A DNA stretch of 64,000 nucleotides, from NCBI RefSeq assembly GCF_905404315.1, contig NC_066266.1, forward strand, positions 1,681,501 to 1,745,500, read 5' to 3'. The translations under genes and the position numbers were made by a program. The notes beneath the pieces are model-generated. The model worked only from the letters and a program-made list of their open reading frames with translations, ran no database searches and was not told where the DNA came from. Positions 48,001 to 54,285 of the stretch are shown here, in pieces. The DNA is from Leptidea sinapis (taxonomy: Eukaryota; Arthropoda; Insecta; Lepidoptera; Pieridae). Numbering within the stretch: position 1 is the first letter of the stretch; every line of letters starts with the position of its first letter.

Positions 48001-48868
48001 ATCAAAAGTACGTTAACTTATTATTAAATTACATCAATAACTTTTTTTAAATCAAACGAGAAGTACTATCATATGTTTTAATAATGAATACTTCAAAACA
48101 TTTGGTACAACTTTCTTTCCCGAAACCAAACAGTAGAAAGAATTTCCTTACTTGCATTTTCAGGTCAATTGACATGGCACAGGTACCATTAAATAATTCT
48201 CATATACTATTAGATGAGAATTATTTAAAGTTATTTTTATGCCTATGCCGGCAAAACTCCTGTGATTTCTTTTGTGTTGCAAGAAAGTGAATAGCGGTGT
48301 TTACATAAGGTTATCGATTAGGTTCTTTGACAAAGTAAACAATGTGCCCAATATGACGTAACGGCCCTAAATCATCAAATTAATATACTCACTGTGCCCA
48401 ATACTCCTCCCAATTCTTCTCCTTACTAGATCCATATCCACGAGGCAATGTAGCAGTTTTGGATCTACCATTCATAGACGCTGCATCTCTTTTATCAGGT
48501 AGACTCAGGACAGAATGTCTCTGAACTGGCTCCGAACGAAATGACTGCAAGGAAACTTGAGATCCTAATTCTTCGAATGACTTTAGGCTTGGAGAGTTAG
48601 CATGCCCATTTTGGATACCAATCCTATCAGGTCTATAGCCCAGCTCACTGTTTCCTCTGGATAGTTGTGGTCTCCGGTACTCAAAACTATCCTTATTGAA
48701 CGACTGGGTTCGCTGCATCTTCGGTGACTCCTGTACATTCGTTAGGGAGGGCATTTTACTCTCCAATTCCAAATCGATTTCCTGTTCAATCTGCGTCTGA
48801 ACATGAGCCAACATCTCCTCCAAGTCCCCTAGGTCAGGGTTTACATTCATTTTGATTCTTCGTTGCAT
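21008..48868 (-). CDS. ena: Enabled (Ena/VASP actin-regulatory protein), 14 coding exons
   Basis: Predicted 680 residues from 48,393-48,868, 40,217-40,382, 39,363-39,518, 38,266-38,390, 37,555-37,711, 34,141-34,256, 31,978-32,086, 30,650-30,700, 29,109-29,282, 27,866-28,027, 26,908-27,013, 23,961-24,052, 22,961-23,084 and 21,008-21,036. The sum is 2,043 nt and all junctions are GT-AG and in phase. Parts: extension (1-158), EVH1 (about 159-270), His/Gln-rich (308-360), proline-rich (361-490), G-actin site GLAAQLQQARLKRQ (about 495), F-actin site MMHEMQRTLARRRA (about 546), and tetramerisation coiled coil (650-680, ending REIIDAMKTEFSRR). Ena/VASP proteins bind FPPPP ligands, profilin-actin and barbed ends and speed filament elongation at leading edges, filopodia and growth cones. 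This is a complete, intact member. Confidence 0.93.
21037..22960 (-). other. ena: ena intron 13 (1.9 kb)
   Basis: Contains a repeat shared with 61,500-61,640 (ttattcctcgtgctatt, 22,495-22,650) and tgacgtca near 22,841. Otherwise unassigned. A decoy acceptor near 22,300 is discussed under rejected items. Confidence 0.45.
22961..23084 (-). CDS. ena: ena exon 13: start of tetramerisation coiled coil (residues 631-671)
   Basis: Tandem acceptor CAGCAG (both AGs usable, giving or omitting Gln-631); donor GATG|gtgagt. Encodes QVNGNGSDGGCITAG and EWEAFKLELMKEVKSQFAIM, then KREIID. The 11- and 15-residue hydrophobic spacing is typical of the Ena/VASP right-handed coiled coil. If the intron were retained, the protein would end after about 20 unrelated residues. 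Confidence 0.92.
23085..23960 (-). other. ena: ena intron 12 (876 nt)
   Basis: A minus-strand LINE 3' fragment occupies about 23,585-23,885 (aaactcagcgggcttttt seen on the plus strand). The rest is AT-rich and unassigned. Confidence 0.5.
23585..23885 (-). mobile_element. LINE 3' fragment
   Basis: Reverse strand carries KGYYN-type C-terminus text, then gcccgctgagtttcttgcgc and a tail. Same family as 27,715-27,858, 37,250-37,548 and 50,930-51,375. Confidence 0.55.
23961..24052 (-). CDS. ena: ena exon 12 (residues 600-630)
   Basis: Acceptor atgtttgtag; donor AAG|gttagt. Encodes (P)SVESPQQQPPQSPRSVRK and RFGSASEETILK. Basic and Ser-rich (SVRKRFGSAS), possibly phosphorylated; lies between the actin-binding blocks and the coiled coil. 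Confidence 0.88.
24780..25580 (+). mobile_element. LINE fragment: C-terminal part of reverse transcriptase ORF
   Basis: Open frame at 24,879-25,301 encodes SIMTYGILLWVHATDID, FALQKRAVRTINQLGYRQ, HCYNTRNKGWLVTNSSRLHK and IHNSFKGKCIHFNNKVPATV. These are the thumb/C-terminal motifs of Jockey/CR1-like ORF2 (YGILLWG, LQKRAVR, YNTRN, FNxxP). The 3'UTR (agcgccatttgtttccgaag) follows. 5'-truncated; a reverse copy is at 45,005-45,690. Confidence 0.8.
25770..26040 (+). repeat. Family R repeat
   Basis: Begins accagtgggaggctcctt and ends catcagctgaac; lacks about 25 bp after accacaacgg. Confidence 0.75.
26908..27013 (-). CDS. ena: ena exon 11 (residues 565-599)
   Basis: Acceptor tttatttcag; donor CCC|gtgagt. 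Encodes ESSSENSNNGTPMKTWERSA and TLPHRLPANCNGNTP. The KTWERSATLPHR block matches the (R/K)PWEKxxTLPR region between the F-actin site and the coiled coil in other Ena/VASP proteins. Confidence 0.9.
27120..27245 (-). mobile_element. tRNA-like SINE family 2
   Basis: gggactcgaatccgtgcctc is a reversed B box; the flank caaatttaatttgtaccaaa matches other copies. Confidence 0.5.
27425..27590. mobile_element. Fragment of the foldback family at 49,805
   Basis: ggttattgaaatgtaagtaa, tagatttgtctacctctagt and gataggttattgaaaac match the arms of 49,925-50,250. Confidence 0.55.
27715..27858 (+). mobile_element. LINE 3' end
   Basis: gcccgttgagtttgttgcgc, tcttctcaggtctaaggca and cacatcctattttgaat; the end lies 7-8 nt from the exon 10 boundary of ena. 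Confidence 0.6.
27866..28027 (-). CDS. ena: ena exon 10: Gly/Ser linker and F-actin-binding motif (residues 511-564)
   Basis: Acceptor ttattttcag; donor CCG|gttagt. QASNTEAASPPGG is followed by an SGSGGSSGSGSG linker and CMMHEMQRTLARRRANLDRA. The latter corresponds to the F-actin-binding block of EVH2 (LMEEMNxxLARRR in vertebrates). Confidence 0.92.
28028..29108 (-). other. ena: ena intron 9 (1.1 kb)
   Basis: 28,477-28,640 and 28,820-29,040 are interspersed repeat (aaccgacttcaaaaaggag and ctgaaaaggatatctgaaaa, aacgtcggg). Short direct repeats of taagttaagt occur near 28,338-28,360. Confidence 0.45.
29109..29282 (-). CDS. ena: ena exon 9: polyproline and G-actin-binding motif (residues 453-510)
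   Basis: Acceptor tacgttacag; donor AAG|gtatta. Begins MQPQPAPVIQPAAPAP, then two octaproline-type runs around GAVVS (profilin-binding type). It ends TGLAAQLQQARLKRQAK, which lines up with the WH2-like G-actin-binding motif of VASP-type proteins (GLAAxxxxAKLRK). Confidence 0.92.
29344..30343 (+). mobile_element. SINE family 1 copy split by an insertion
   Basis: Head and middle at 29,344-29,490 (ctactaagctagaggt, tgatgaatatggatg) and tail at 30,214-30,343 (agtaagtatattgtattaaa, gtgtgtcaatatt). In the intact copy at 6852 these are contiguous. About 720 bp between them is unidentified. Confidence 0.6.
30345..30545 (-). mobile_element. LINE 3' fragment
   Basis: ccctaagtcgtataaatac and gctgccagtaattgattcc are the reverse of the C-terminus of the LINE at 3180-5330. 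Confidence 0.5.
30650..30700 (-). CDS. ena: ena exon 8: proline-rich, 51 nt (residues 436-452)
   Basis: Acceptor ttgtttcaag; donor ATG|gtaagt. Encodes GPIAPPTPPAAPQPPPM. Symmetric in phase 0, so it can be skipped without a frameshift and is a candidate cassette exon. Confidence 0.8.
31471..31610 (+). mobile_element. tRNA-like SINE family 2, best copy
   Basis: ggttggctcagttgttaaga (A-box region), ggtgcgggttccagtgc (B-box region) and a non-tRNA body ending ggatttcact. Other copies at 27,120, 31,080, 35,325 and 40,835 are reversed. Confidence 0.6.
31687..31968 (-). repeat. Family R repeat
   Basis: Reverse copy from tttttttatgaaaataaggg to cactggta; its 5' end is about 10 nt from ena exon 7. 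Confidence 0.75.
31978..32086 (-). CDS. ena: ena exon 7: proline-rich (residues 399-435)
   Basis: Acceptor tatcattttag; donor AAT|gtaagt. Encodes (S)APMPPNMSLSAAAVGTNT and VSAPPPVPPHQNLPAPAN. A family R repeat ends about 10 nt beyond the donor. Confidence 0.85.
33140..33205 (+). mobile_element. Mariner-type transposase scrap
   Basis: Encodes MSLPPYSPDLTSCDFYLFP. The PPYSPDLxxCDFxLFP signature contains the third catalytic Asp of mariner DD34D transposases. No other part of the gene is visible, so it is a dead remnant. Confidence 0.65.
33216..33327. mobile_element. Small inverted-repeat element (about 110 bp)
   Basis: gcaactgttg and caacagttgc bound it, with ggtattaaaacac and gtgttttaatacc inside. 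A partial copy lies at 15,285-15,345. Confidence 0.6.
34141..34256 (-). CDS. ena: ena exon 6: Pro/Ala/His-rich (residues 361-398)
   Basis: Acceptor cccctccacag; donor ACAG|gtaatc. Encodes SVPVAPAAPAAPAPPPHGV and HVPPPHGHHRTN. GC-rich against an AT-rich background, as expected for a Pro/Ala-coding exon. Confidence 0.85.
34778..34826. repeat. Perfect hairpin, 21-bp arms and 7-nt loop
   Basis: Arms taaggagaagaaaatgagcc(g) and (c)ggctcattttcttctcctta are exact inverted copies. Could be the fused ends of a small DNA element. Confidence 0.7.
34927..36153. repeat. Three dispersed copies of a repeat with a tgacgtca core
   Basis: Copies at about 34,927-35,030, 35,785-35,920 and 36,024-36,153 share gcgcgccat(a/g)tt(g/a)tgacgtcac. 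The last two also share gcggacattggcacaagaaa and the next 35 bp. tgacgtca is the CRE palindrome. Confidence 0.6.
35325..35440 (-). mobile_element. tRNA-like SINE family 2
   Basis: gtgggattgaacctgcgctt is a reversed B box and ccaactgagtcaaccgtccg a reversed A box. Confidence 0.5.
36180..36470 (-). mobile_element. LINE C-terminal fragment
   Basis: Reverse strand reads FYNKISDSMLGLTEYKFKKH and IKATLTKKGYYRVVDYI, homologous to 10,460-10,660. A shorter scrap of the same text is at 42,620-42,720. Confidence 0.6.
37250..37548 (+). mobile_element. LINE 3' fragment
   Basis: aagaattgttaacaaacg, aaggttactataacataaa, gcccgctgtgtttgttgca and catatcctattttgaata; ends next to ena exon 5. Confidence 0.6.
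37555..37711 (-). CDS. ena: ena exon 5: His/Gln/Pro-rich (residues 308-360)
   Basis: Acceptor gtattttag; donor ACT|gtaagt. Begins (R)TMTREDAAMLQQPQYHAPH, then long His, Gln and Pro runs (QPIPQQHHQPGTPHHAPP), ending HAPVHHHT. Low-complexity, probably disordered. The start of a LINE 3' end lies only 7 nt beyond the donor. Confidence 0.88.
37712..38265 (-). other. ena: ena intron 4 (554 nt)
   Basis: 37,741-38,140 is repeat-derived. gcatcgaatggtg, ggcgtgattgagcctcaaac and tgcactccatgaa-type text recur at 58,405-58,600 (direct) and 57,505-57,615 (reverse). Confidence 0.5.
38266..38390 (-). CDS. ena: ena exon 4: linker after EVH1 (residues 267-307)
   Basis: Acceptor attatttcag; donor ACAG|gtgagt. 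Encodes VLANKATNNTVPVPPQAPNP, then PVPYNGHNNGHNTHYDEDMG and Y. The EDMGYR(T)MTxEDAA stretch spanning this junction also occurs in fly Ena as I recall it, which supports the joint. Confidence 0.9.
38391..39362 (-). other. ena: ena intron 3 (972 nt)
   Basis: 38,740-39,020 is an interspersed repeat that starts ccactaatattataaa and ends caacgtttgccgggtcaac. The rest is unassigned AT-rich DNA with an (att)n run near 39,151. Confidence 0.5.
38740..39020 (+). repeat. Interspersed repeat ending cgggtcaactagt
   Basis: Starts ccactaatattataaatg and ends acaacgtttgccgggtcaac. I regard such end motifs as typical of lepidopteran Helitron-like repeats; this is from memory. Confidence 0.5.
39363..39518 (-). 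CDS. ena: ena exon 3: second half of EVH1 (residues 215-266)
   Basis: Acceptor gctatttccag; donor GAG|gtatgt. Encodes VVINCGIVRGLKYNQATATF, HQWRDARHVYGLNF and EDADSFARAMMHTLE. LKYNQATxTFHQWRD is a hallmark of the family; the Phe of YGLNF completes the aromatic cluster. Confidence 0.93.
39519..40216 (-). other. ena: ena intron 2 (698 nt)
   Basis: Contains a plus-strand family R copy (39,590-39,850). An inverted GC-richer pair near 39,950-40,065 (gcgcgaccgtccc and gacggtcgcgc) is not assigned. Confidence 0.5.
39590..39850 (+). repeat. Family R repeat, diverged
   Basis: tgcactggatgccggctaga through gcttgtctcgtcccttattt; lies 72 bp upstream (in gene sense) of ena exon 3. Confidence 0.7.
40217..40382 (-). 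CDS. ena: ena exon 2: first half of EVH1 (residues 159-214)
   Basis: Acceptor tttgttcacag; donor GAG|gtgagt. Encodes (H)EQSISSARASVMVYDD, KRWVPSG, KVHIYHHTQHNTFRVVGRKL and NDHE. The Tyr in VMVYDD and the Trp in KRWVP are two of the three aromatic residues that form the FPPPP-binding groove in EVH1 domains. Confidence 0.93.
40835..41000 (-). mobile_element. tRNA-like SINE family 2
   Basis: gatgcgggactcgaatccgc (reversed B box) and ccaactgatccaaccgttcg (reversed A box), with caaattaaatttgtaacc as the body. Confidence 0.55.
41859..42312. mobile_element. Non-autonomous DNA element with 12-bp terminal inverted repeats
   Basis: aaggcctcattc and gaatgaggcctt are exact inverted ends 454 bp apart. 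TA at both outer edges fits a TA target duplication. No transposase inside. Confidence 0.55.
44412..44690 (+). repeat. Family R repeat
   Basis: accagtgggaggctcctttg to ttattttcataaaaaaa, with an internal deletion near 44,470. Confidence 0.75.
44696..44738. repeat. Hairpin, 18-bp arms with one mismatch
   Basis: gtgtgggagagtagaact and agttcttctctcccacac around a 7-nt loop, directly after the A tail of the family R copy. Confidence 0.6.
45005..45690 (-). mobile_element. LINE fragment, reverse copy of 24,780-25,580
   Basis: Reverse strand encodes NSSRLHKIHNSFKGKCIQFH and NKVPATVQSLSINKFKCFIK. Frame broken elsewhere. A further short piece lies at 46,270-46,345. Confidence 0.7.
45705..45835. mobile_element. 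MITE-like inverted element, copy 2
   Basis: cgcaattaaaagttactcc and ctttacttcgcgtttat flank the centre; partner of 14,865-15,005. Confidence 0.45.
46619..46886 (+). repeat. Family R repeat
   Basis: accagtgggagactcctttt to cattattttcatacaaaa; shortened at two places. Confidence 0.7.
47227..47335 (+). repeat. Family R repeat, 5' part only
   Basis: accagtgggcgagtgg through tgggcaaatgagacttaac, then unrelated sequence. Confidence 0.6.
47930..48070. repeat. Interspersed repeat shared with 53,360-53,500
   Basis: gattactccgtaactattac and (a)aaacgagaa are common to both copies. Confidence 0.5.
48393..48868 (-). CDS. ena: ena exon 1: N-terminal extension (residues 1-158)
   Basis: Starts MQRRIKMNVNPDLGDLEEML and ends KEKNWEEYWA plus two bases; donor CA|gtgagt. 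A second Met at codon 7 is an alternative start. The first 40 residues are acidic and likely helical (LEEMLAHVQTQIEQEIDLEL). The remainder is Ser/Arg-rich and looks disordered, with basophilic kinase-type sites (MQRTQSF, LSRGNSE) and TATLPRG. Short Ena isoforms known in flies and vertebrates begin directly at the EVH1 domain with an EQS motif, so this exon is an added module. It reads straight into EVH1 as WAHEQSISSARASVMVYD. Confidence 0.85.
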
Positions 48869-49103
48869 TTTATTCACTTTTCACTTATCATCACTAAATT
48901 CACACAATAATTTTCCGTTCAACAGTTCATATTCTATTATATTTTATACAAACAGGGTTCCCAGTGTTCACATTTCTTGTAACTACATGAAAATATCGCA
49001 AAACTCGATAATATGTTCTGTTATTATACAATAATTGACTATTACGATAAGTTCGTGAATAGCGCGACACACGTCCTTTCGCGCCGAACTCTAGACGGCA
49101 ACT
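48869..49103 (-). other. ena: 5'UTR of ena (predicted)
   Basis: From the predicted start site to the first ATG. An in-frame TGA lies four codons upstream of the ATG (TGA AAA GTG AAT AAA ATG), so the coding region cannot extend further. A 5'UTR intron is not needed but cannot be excluded. Confidence 0.5.
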
Positions 49104-49105
49104 GA
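49070..49105 (-). promoter_or_regulatory. ena: Core promoter of ena: Inr plus DPE
   Basis: On the minus strand TCAGTT (49,105-49,100) matches the arthropod initiator, with A+1 at 49,103. GGACGTG occupies 49,076-49,070, exactly +28 to +34, and fits the DPE consensus RGWCGTG. The bases at +18 to +29 (CGGCGCGAAAGG) partly resemble the MTE. No TATA box is needed in this promoter class. The position gives an unspliced 5'UTR of 235 nt. Confidence 0.6.
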
Positions 49106-49804
49106 CATACAAATTATAAACCACTAGTTTTTTATCAACCCAGTGAACCCACAAGTTGACAGCCTCATCGTTCCTTATCACTTGACACGCGATATTGATA
49201 ACATCAATATGGCTTTTATGCAAGACTAATAAATGATATTTCTCAATGTATGCTTGATTTTAAGTTAGCGGGAACTGCGTATGCGCATGTTTGTGGATTA
49301 CGAGAACTTAGATACGGAACGGAACTTCACTGTGCTTATGTACATATTGATAATTAAATAATTACTATTACAGAACCCATTAATGAGAAAAAAAAAACAT
49401 ACAAAATTCGTTCAATTCAATATTTTTGCCATTTATCGCGAGTTAGCCTTATTGTTATTATACTAATGATCTCCATATATTTTATTTAAAATTTACAGAT
49501 GAAATATAATATTATCATTAGTATATGTGGGAGAGATTACGCTTTCAGATTTAAGAACAACCATATTAATTACGCGTTTTTTTTTTTACGATTGCCTAAC
49601 TACTATTGACTAACATCGATTAATCATTATTCATATAATATGTAGACACGTCACGTTGTTCACAATAATTAGTTTAAGATATACCGCTTAGTGAGAAATG
49701 TTTAAGTTTATAATTACATTTTATTTTAATTATTTTTCTTCTTATTTTTATAATTAATATTAACTGTTTTTCTCCAATAAATTAATAACCGGCCAGTGGT
49801 CTAA
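49106..49804. other. Intergenic upstream of ena
   Basis: About 700 bp of AT-rich DNA directly upstream of the predicted start site, free of the recognised repeats. It may contain the proximal regulatory region. A pair of inverted stretches near 49,461 and 49,506 (ttatactaatgat, atcattagtata) is seen. Confidence 0.35.
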
Positions 49805-50255
49805 CGGCCGTTTTCAATAAGGTATCTCTAGTTACGGACGCGACACATTAAACGGTGATAGCAATCTATCACCGTTTAATGACAAGATCGTATATATCCC
49901 TAGTTATGTCCAATATAGTTATACGACCGTTTTCAATAACCTTTCTATCCTTAGTTTAACATACTAGAGGTAGACAAATCTATCAATTTACGCTAACTTG
50001 CATTTCAATAACCTATCGACATAAAGCATTGGACTATAACTATATTGGACAGAACTATGGATAGATAAGATGTCGTCATTAAACGGTGACAGCAATGTAT
50101 ACGTAACTAGAGATACGTTATTGAAAACGGCCGATAGTCCAACGCTTTATGACGAATTGTCGATAGGTTATTGAAATGTAAGTAAGCATAAAAGAATAGA
50201 TTTGTCTACCTCTAGTAAGTTAAACTAAGCATAGATAGGTTATGGAAAACGAACG
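49805..50255. mobile_element. Nested foldback element
   Basis: Arms of 31 bp at 49,805-49,835 and 50,103-50,133 (cggccgttttcaataa...) match with one mismatch. Further nested pairs: cattaaacggtgata/tatcaccgtttaatg at 49,848-49,883, and 49,925-50,035 against 50,165-50,250. No coding potential. Confidence 0.65.
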
Positions 50256-50929
50256 TATGTCACATGAGGGGCGCGTTTAACGCGGCTATGTAACAGTATG
50301 TTCTTATAGGCTATATAAGATTCCTTTAGCATTTGGAATGAAAAATCCTGACGTCGACTTCCTATGACCCTAATACTCATCAAGTCATTAAATATAAAAA
50401 AGGTAAAGTTAGCAACAGTGTCACGAAGTAAGTCGGCAGAGAAATCGTGTGGCCGAGTGATAGAAAGGCAATCTTGATACTATTACATTGAGCCCATATT
50501 GGTAGGATGAGCGATATTATTGCTATTGTTATTAAGAAAAAACACCTAGATTTACACAAGTATTACAATTTTATATAAAACAATTTTAAAAGGATTGAAA
50601 CACGGTTCGGAAAGCATTCGAAACGTCGGGTTAAATTAATAGATAAATAATAATATAAACGTTGATTTTAATTTAAATTTTAAAGTTTGAAAACTTGAAT
50701 AAGTAACAATACAATATTTAACACAGTACAGTTTAGAGAGATTTATTTAGCTTTTTTACCTGTTCTGTGATATTTAACAACGTTGGACTAATATAAAGCA
50801 GAGTAACCAGGATAATAAAAAAATGTCAGAGCCCGACTCAGTTTGAACCAGTTTTTTTGAAGTGACTGTCTCGCTCGCCTATGTAAGTCGACTCTAAAGG
50901 AAACGCGCTTGGAGAGCATTACTATATTT
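50256..50929. other. Unassigned intergenic DNA
   Basis: No gene seen; a short motif aaacgtcggg (50,619) is shared with 29,010. Confidence 0.35.
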
Positions 50930-51375
50930 CAAATTCAAATATTTTTATTCAAAATGCGATGTGACATCACTTATTGAAAGTAGAAAACTACCACCCATTT
51001 CAAAACGAATGGCCCAGACCCGAGTTGAATAGGCGCAACAAACTCAGAGGGTTCTTTTTTCATCAAAAAACATGTTTACAAAATAATATTGTACAATTAA
51101 ACTTATTATTTAATAGCTTGAGGGCGTTCGCTCCATTCCCAATATGTGGTATCATTGTGAAAGTCATTTATGTTATAGTAACCTTTACTACACAAATGTT
51201 TCTTAACAATCCTTTTGAATAAAATAATACTTTAGTTTTGAACATTCTCTGGGATCTTATTGTAAAAGGATATACATCGCCCCACAAAAAAATTGTTAAG
51301 AAAATATTTTTAGTGATTGACGTTGACGAGAATTTTGTTGATTTTATGTCAATAAAGTATTCTTGACTTTGACTT
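50930..51375 (-). mobile_element. LINE 3' fragment
   Basis: Reverse strand carries the C-terminus (FKRIVKKHLCSKGYYNIND type) and a 3'UTR with ccctctgagtttgttgcgcc, ending caaatatttttattcaaaa as seen on the plus strand. Confidence 0.6.
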
Positions 51376-54023
51376 ATAAATTTCAATCGATTTATATACC
51401 CGCGCCCGCTTCCGCTTATAATAACATGATCGCGGCTTCGTTAAGAACATTGATTTCATTTCAATATAAGGGCACTCCGGTTGCAGGAAATAGAATGATA
51501 AAAACTTGCCGTGACTCAATTACCTATAATGTGTTTACGTGGATTTATATATCATTTATATGAGTAATTTTTACGCCGAATGCGTCACGATTTTAATCCG
51601 GAAAATGTATCTGGTTTGCTTCAATAAGCCAAATGAGTTTTTGACGCTTTTTAAGAGTTTACTGAGATGAGCTATGGAAAAATGATCAAGTGTGAGTCGG
51701 GTTCGGACATCATCATCGGTTCAAAAATGTTTTCTTTTAGATTTACATGGTGACCATTTTGCAAATCGATTATAGTTTTTATTTTTTGACGACTTCGTAG
51801 CTTAGTGGTGAAATTGTAACCTTGACTTTAAAAGTCTAGTAGGCTACGGGATCCGGGATAGGTGAATTTTTTTTTGTATAATGAATATAAATATTTATAT
51901 TAGCAATGTGTTTATTTTACATCATAAAATATTTTAAACTAATAAAGTAGTTTTACATGTTTTTTTTATTGGTATTTGTGACGGAAGTTCAAAAGTATTA
52001 ATGCTATATAATACATAGTTTCATTCATTCAATCTATCAGAGTTAAACGGAAGTAACGTATTTGATAACACTATTAAAAGGCAAAAAATTATTATTTTAA
52101 CATATTAAGTGATTATTTTATTTAAATGTAGGTAGGTACCGCCACTTAAAGGAATTGAAATACTTTTAATATCTTAATATGTTACAAGGCATTGCGTATT
52201 CAGTTTTTATAATAAAAAACGAACTAGTGCGTATCGGACTCGCCCGCTAAGGGTTCCGTACATATTATTAGGCACCTACCTATACTAAATATCAAAAAAG
52301 GGAAAAGAAAAGTTTTTCTTTTCATTCTTCGTCATAAATCGAAAACTGTGCATAATAAAAATAATTAAATCTGTTTAAGCTTGTGCCAATGGACCCCTTT
52401 CTTGCGATACGACATTCAAAAGTCCCTGTTTTTTTATAATTTTATTACAAAATATGTGTAGTTTTCAGATGTTTTCCTATATTTATAGTATAAGACGGTG
52501 CTACTTACCAAATTTCATGATTCTAGATCAAAATTACCTTATACATTTTGATTCCCTTGTGAGTGTTGAAATATACGTTATTTGCGGCGTAAACGGCTGT
52601 ATCATTATATTTACGACTAGCTGACCCGACAGACGTTGTTCTGTATATAATAAATAAAATTATGTTTTTTTATGAATTGAAATGTTACTATCACAAAGGC
52701 CTATCGAAGTAAGTAAATTTCTCGCGCACGTAGCGGTAATCGTCAGTCACAAAGATAGAAGGATGCACTCTTTGTCTAAAGTATCGATCGACATATAGGA
52801 TGGATTCTAATGGTTCATAAATTTAATTTGTGACAAAACTTAAGATTTATCAATCTACATAAAAATAATGCGATAGATAGAAAGCAATTGTAGTTAATCA
52901 ACCAACTATTATGTAAAATTAAGTATATTCTTTACCTCCTGAGAAATTTAGAAATATATAAAAATTCTTATTAGTTATTCATTTTAAGCTATTCTTTCAA
53001 TTCGACTTCTGGACCACGGGCACACATCAAAGGAAAAACAAAATAATTGTTGTTTTTACTTAATTCCGAGAATTTTCATATTTATTCACCTTTTAAACCT
53101 TCTCTGGGCTTCCACAAATAATTCATGACCAAAATTAGCCAAATCGATCCAGCCGTTCCCGAGTTTTAGCGAGACTAACGAACAGCAATTAATTTTGATA
53201 TATATACATATAGATAACTTAGGAGTTTCTTCTTTGCACAACTTTAAAAGATTGAAGAATATAATAACACATTGTTTTAGTTTCAACTCGATACTACCAC
53301 GCGTTCCCGAAATATAGAGTCTTGACAGTAAGATGGACATTGTTTTGCCATATACAGGGTGTAATCGTTAAGTGTGCACAGGCGATTACTCCGTAACTAT
53401 TACAGATATAAAAAAACTTTAAACTGGTATCGAAATAACTTTATCTAATGAGAAAAATGACAATAATAACTTTTTAAAAATAAAACGAGAAATATCCAAA
53501 AAAATTACATTAAACACTCCCATACACTTTATTCCTTAGCAAGTACAAAATTTTGTATTCAAGCAGATGTTTGAGTTGACGTCCTCATTGTCCAATACAA
53601 TGACGAGCTCTATTTACAGTTTCTAAATGAACTTTTTGCGATTGTGGCCCACTAATGCATAAGTTTAACACTATCCTTGGTGACTACACCCTGCTCCCAG
53701 ATGCTGTTTGTAATACTCGCATCAAGAAAATACTGTAGTACGTATATGCGACAGGGCTTGACGATGAGTTATGAGTGGTAAATACAATAGTTCAATTCTG
53801 GACGCGGTATTACTAGGAGTCATTAGGATTAGACAAATAGCCACTTTCTTAAGATCTTCTCGGAAACACGCTGCATCTCATGGTAGAAGTACTATACCGA
53901 TCTGTTCGGTAGTTGTCGCAGTTTAACCGAAGGAAAAAAACGGCTCACCATTTATTAGCATAGATGATTATAACTTGAGAATTGACTTTAAATAAAAGAA
54001 CACAATATATGCTGTCGCGACAC
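51376..54023. other. Repeat-derived intergenic stretch
   Basis: Includes a degraded SINE family 1 head (51,787-51,870), an agggttccgtac repeat (52,247; also 43,535-type text, 57,736 and 60,061), a repeat starting gactagctgacccgacagac (52,615) with cgatccagccgttcccgag (53,142), and the second copy of the 47,930 repeat (53,360-53,500). No gene recognised. Confidence 0.45.
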
Positions 54024-54285
54024 TTGTGGGAGGCCTTTGCACAGGATGCCGGCTAGATTATGGGTCCCACAACGGCGATTATTTCTGCCGTGAAGCAGTA
54101 ATGTGTTAACATTATTGTGTTTCGGTGTGAAGGGCGCCGCTAGAGAAATTACTGGGCAAATGATACTTAACATCTTGTCTCTTGGTGACGAGCGTAATTG
54201 TTGTGCCGGTCAGAATTTTTGGGTTTCTCAAGAATCCTGAGCGGCACTGCATTGTAATTGTCTCGTCCCTTACTGTCATAAAAAA
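54024..54285 (+). repeat. Family R repeat
   Basis: gtgggaggcctttgcacagg to cttactgtcataaaaaat. Confidence 0.7.

Larger units (their letters stand above)
40383..48392 (-). other. ena: ena intron 1 (8.0 kb)
   Basis: Repeats include SINE family 2 (40,835-41,000), a DNA element (41,859-42,312), family R copies (44,412; 46,619; 47,227), a hairpin (44,696-44,738), a LINE fragment (45,005-45,690), a MITE (45,705-45,835) and a repeat at 47,930-48,070 shared with 53,360-53,500. Two related stretches, 40,500-40,625 and 40,665-40,790, form an old tandem duplication. A short alternative first exon for an EVH1-starting isoform could lie here; I did not find one. Confidence 0.5.

Noticed and set aside
48927..49223. 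Minus-strand open frame upstream of ena
   Set aside because: It overlaps the predicted promoter and 5'UTR, has no family resemblance and is separated from the ena start by stops.
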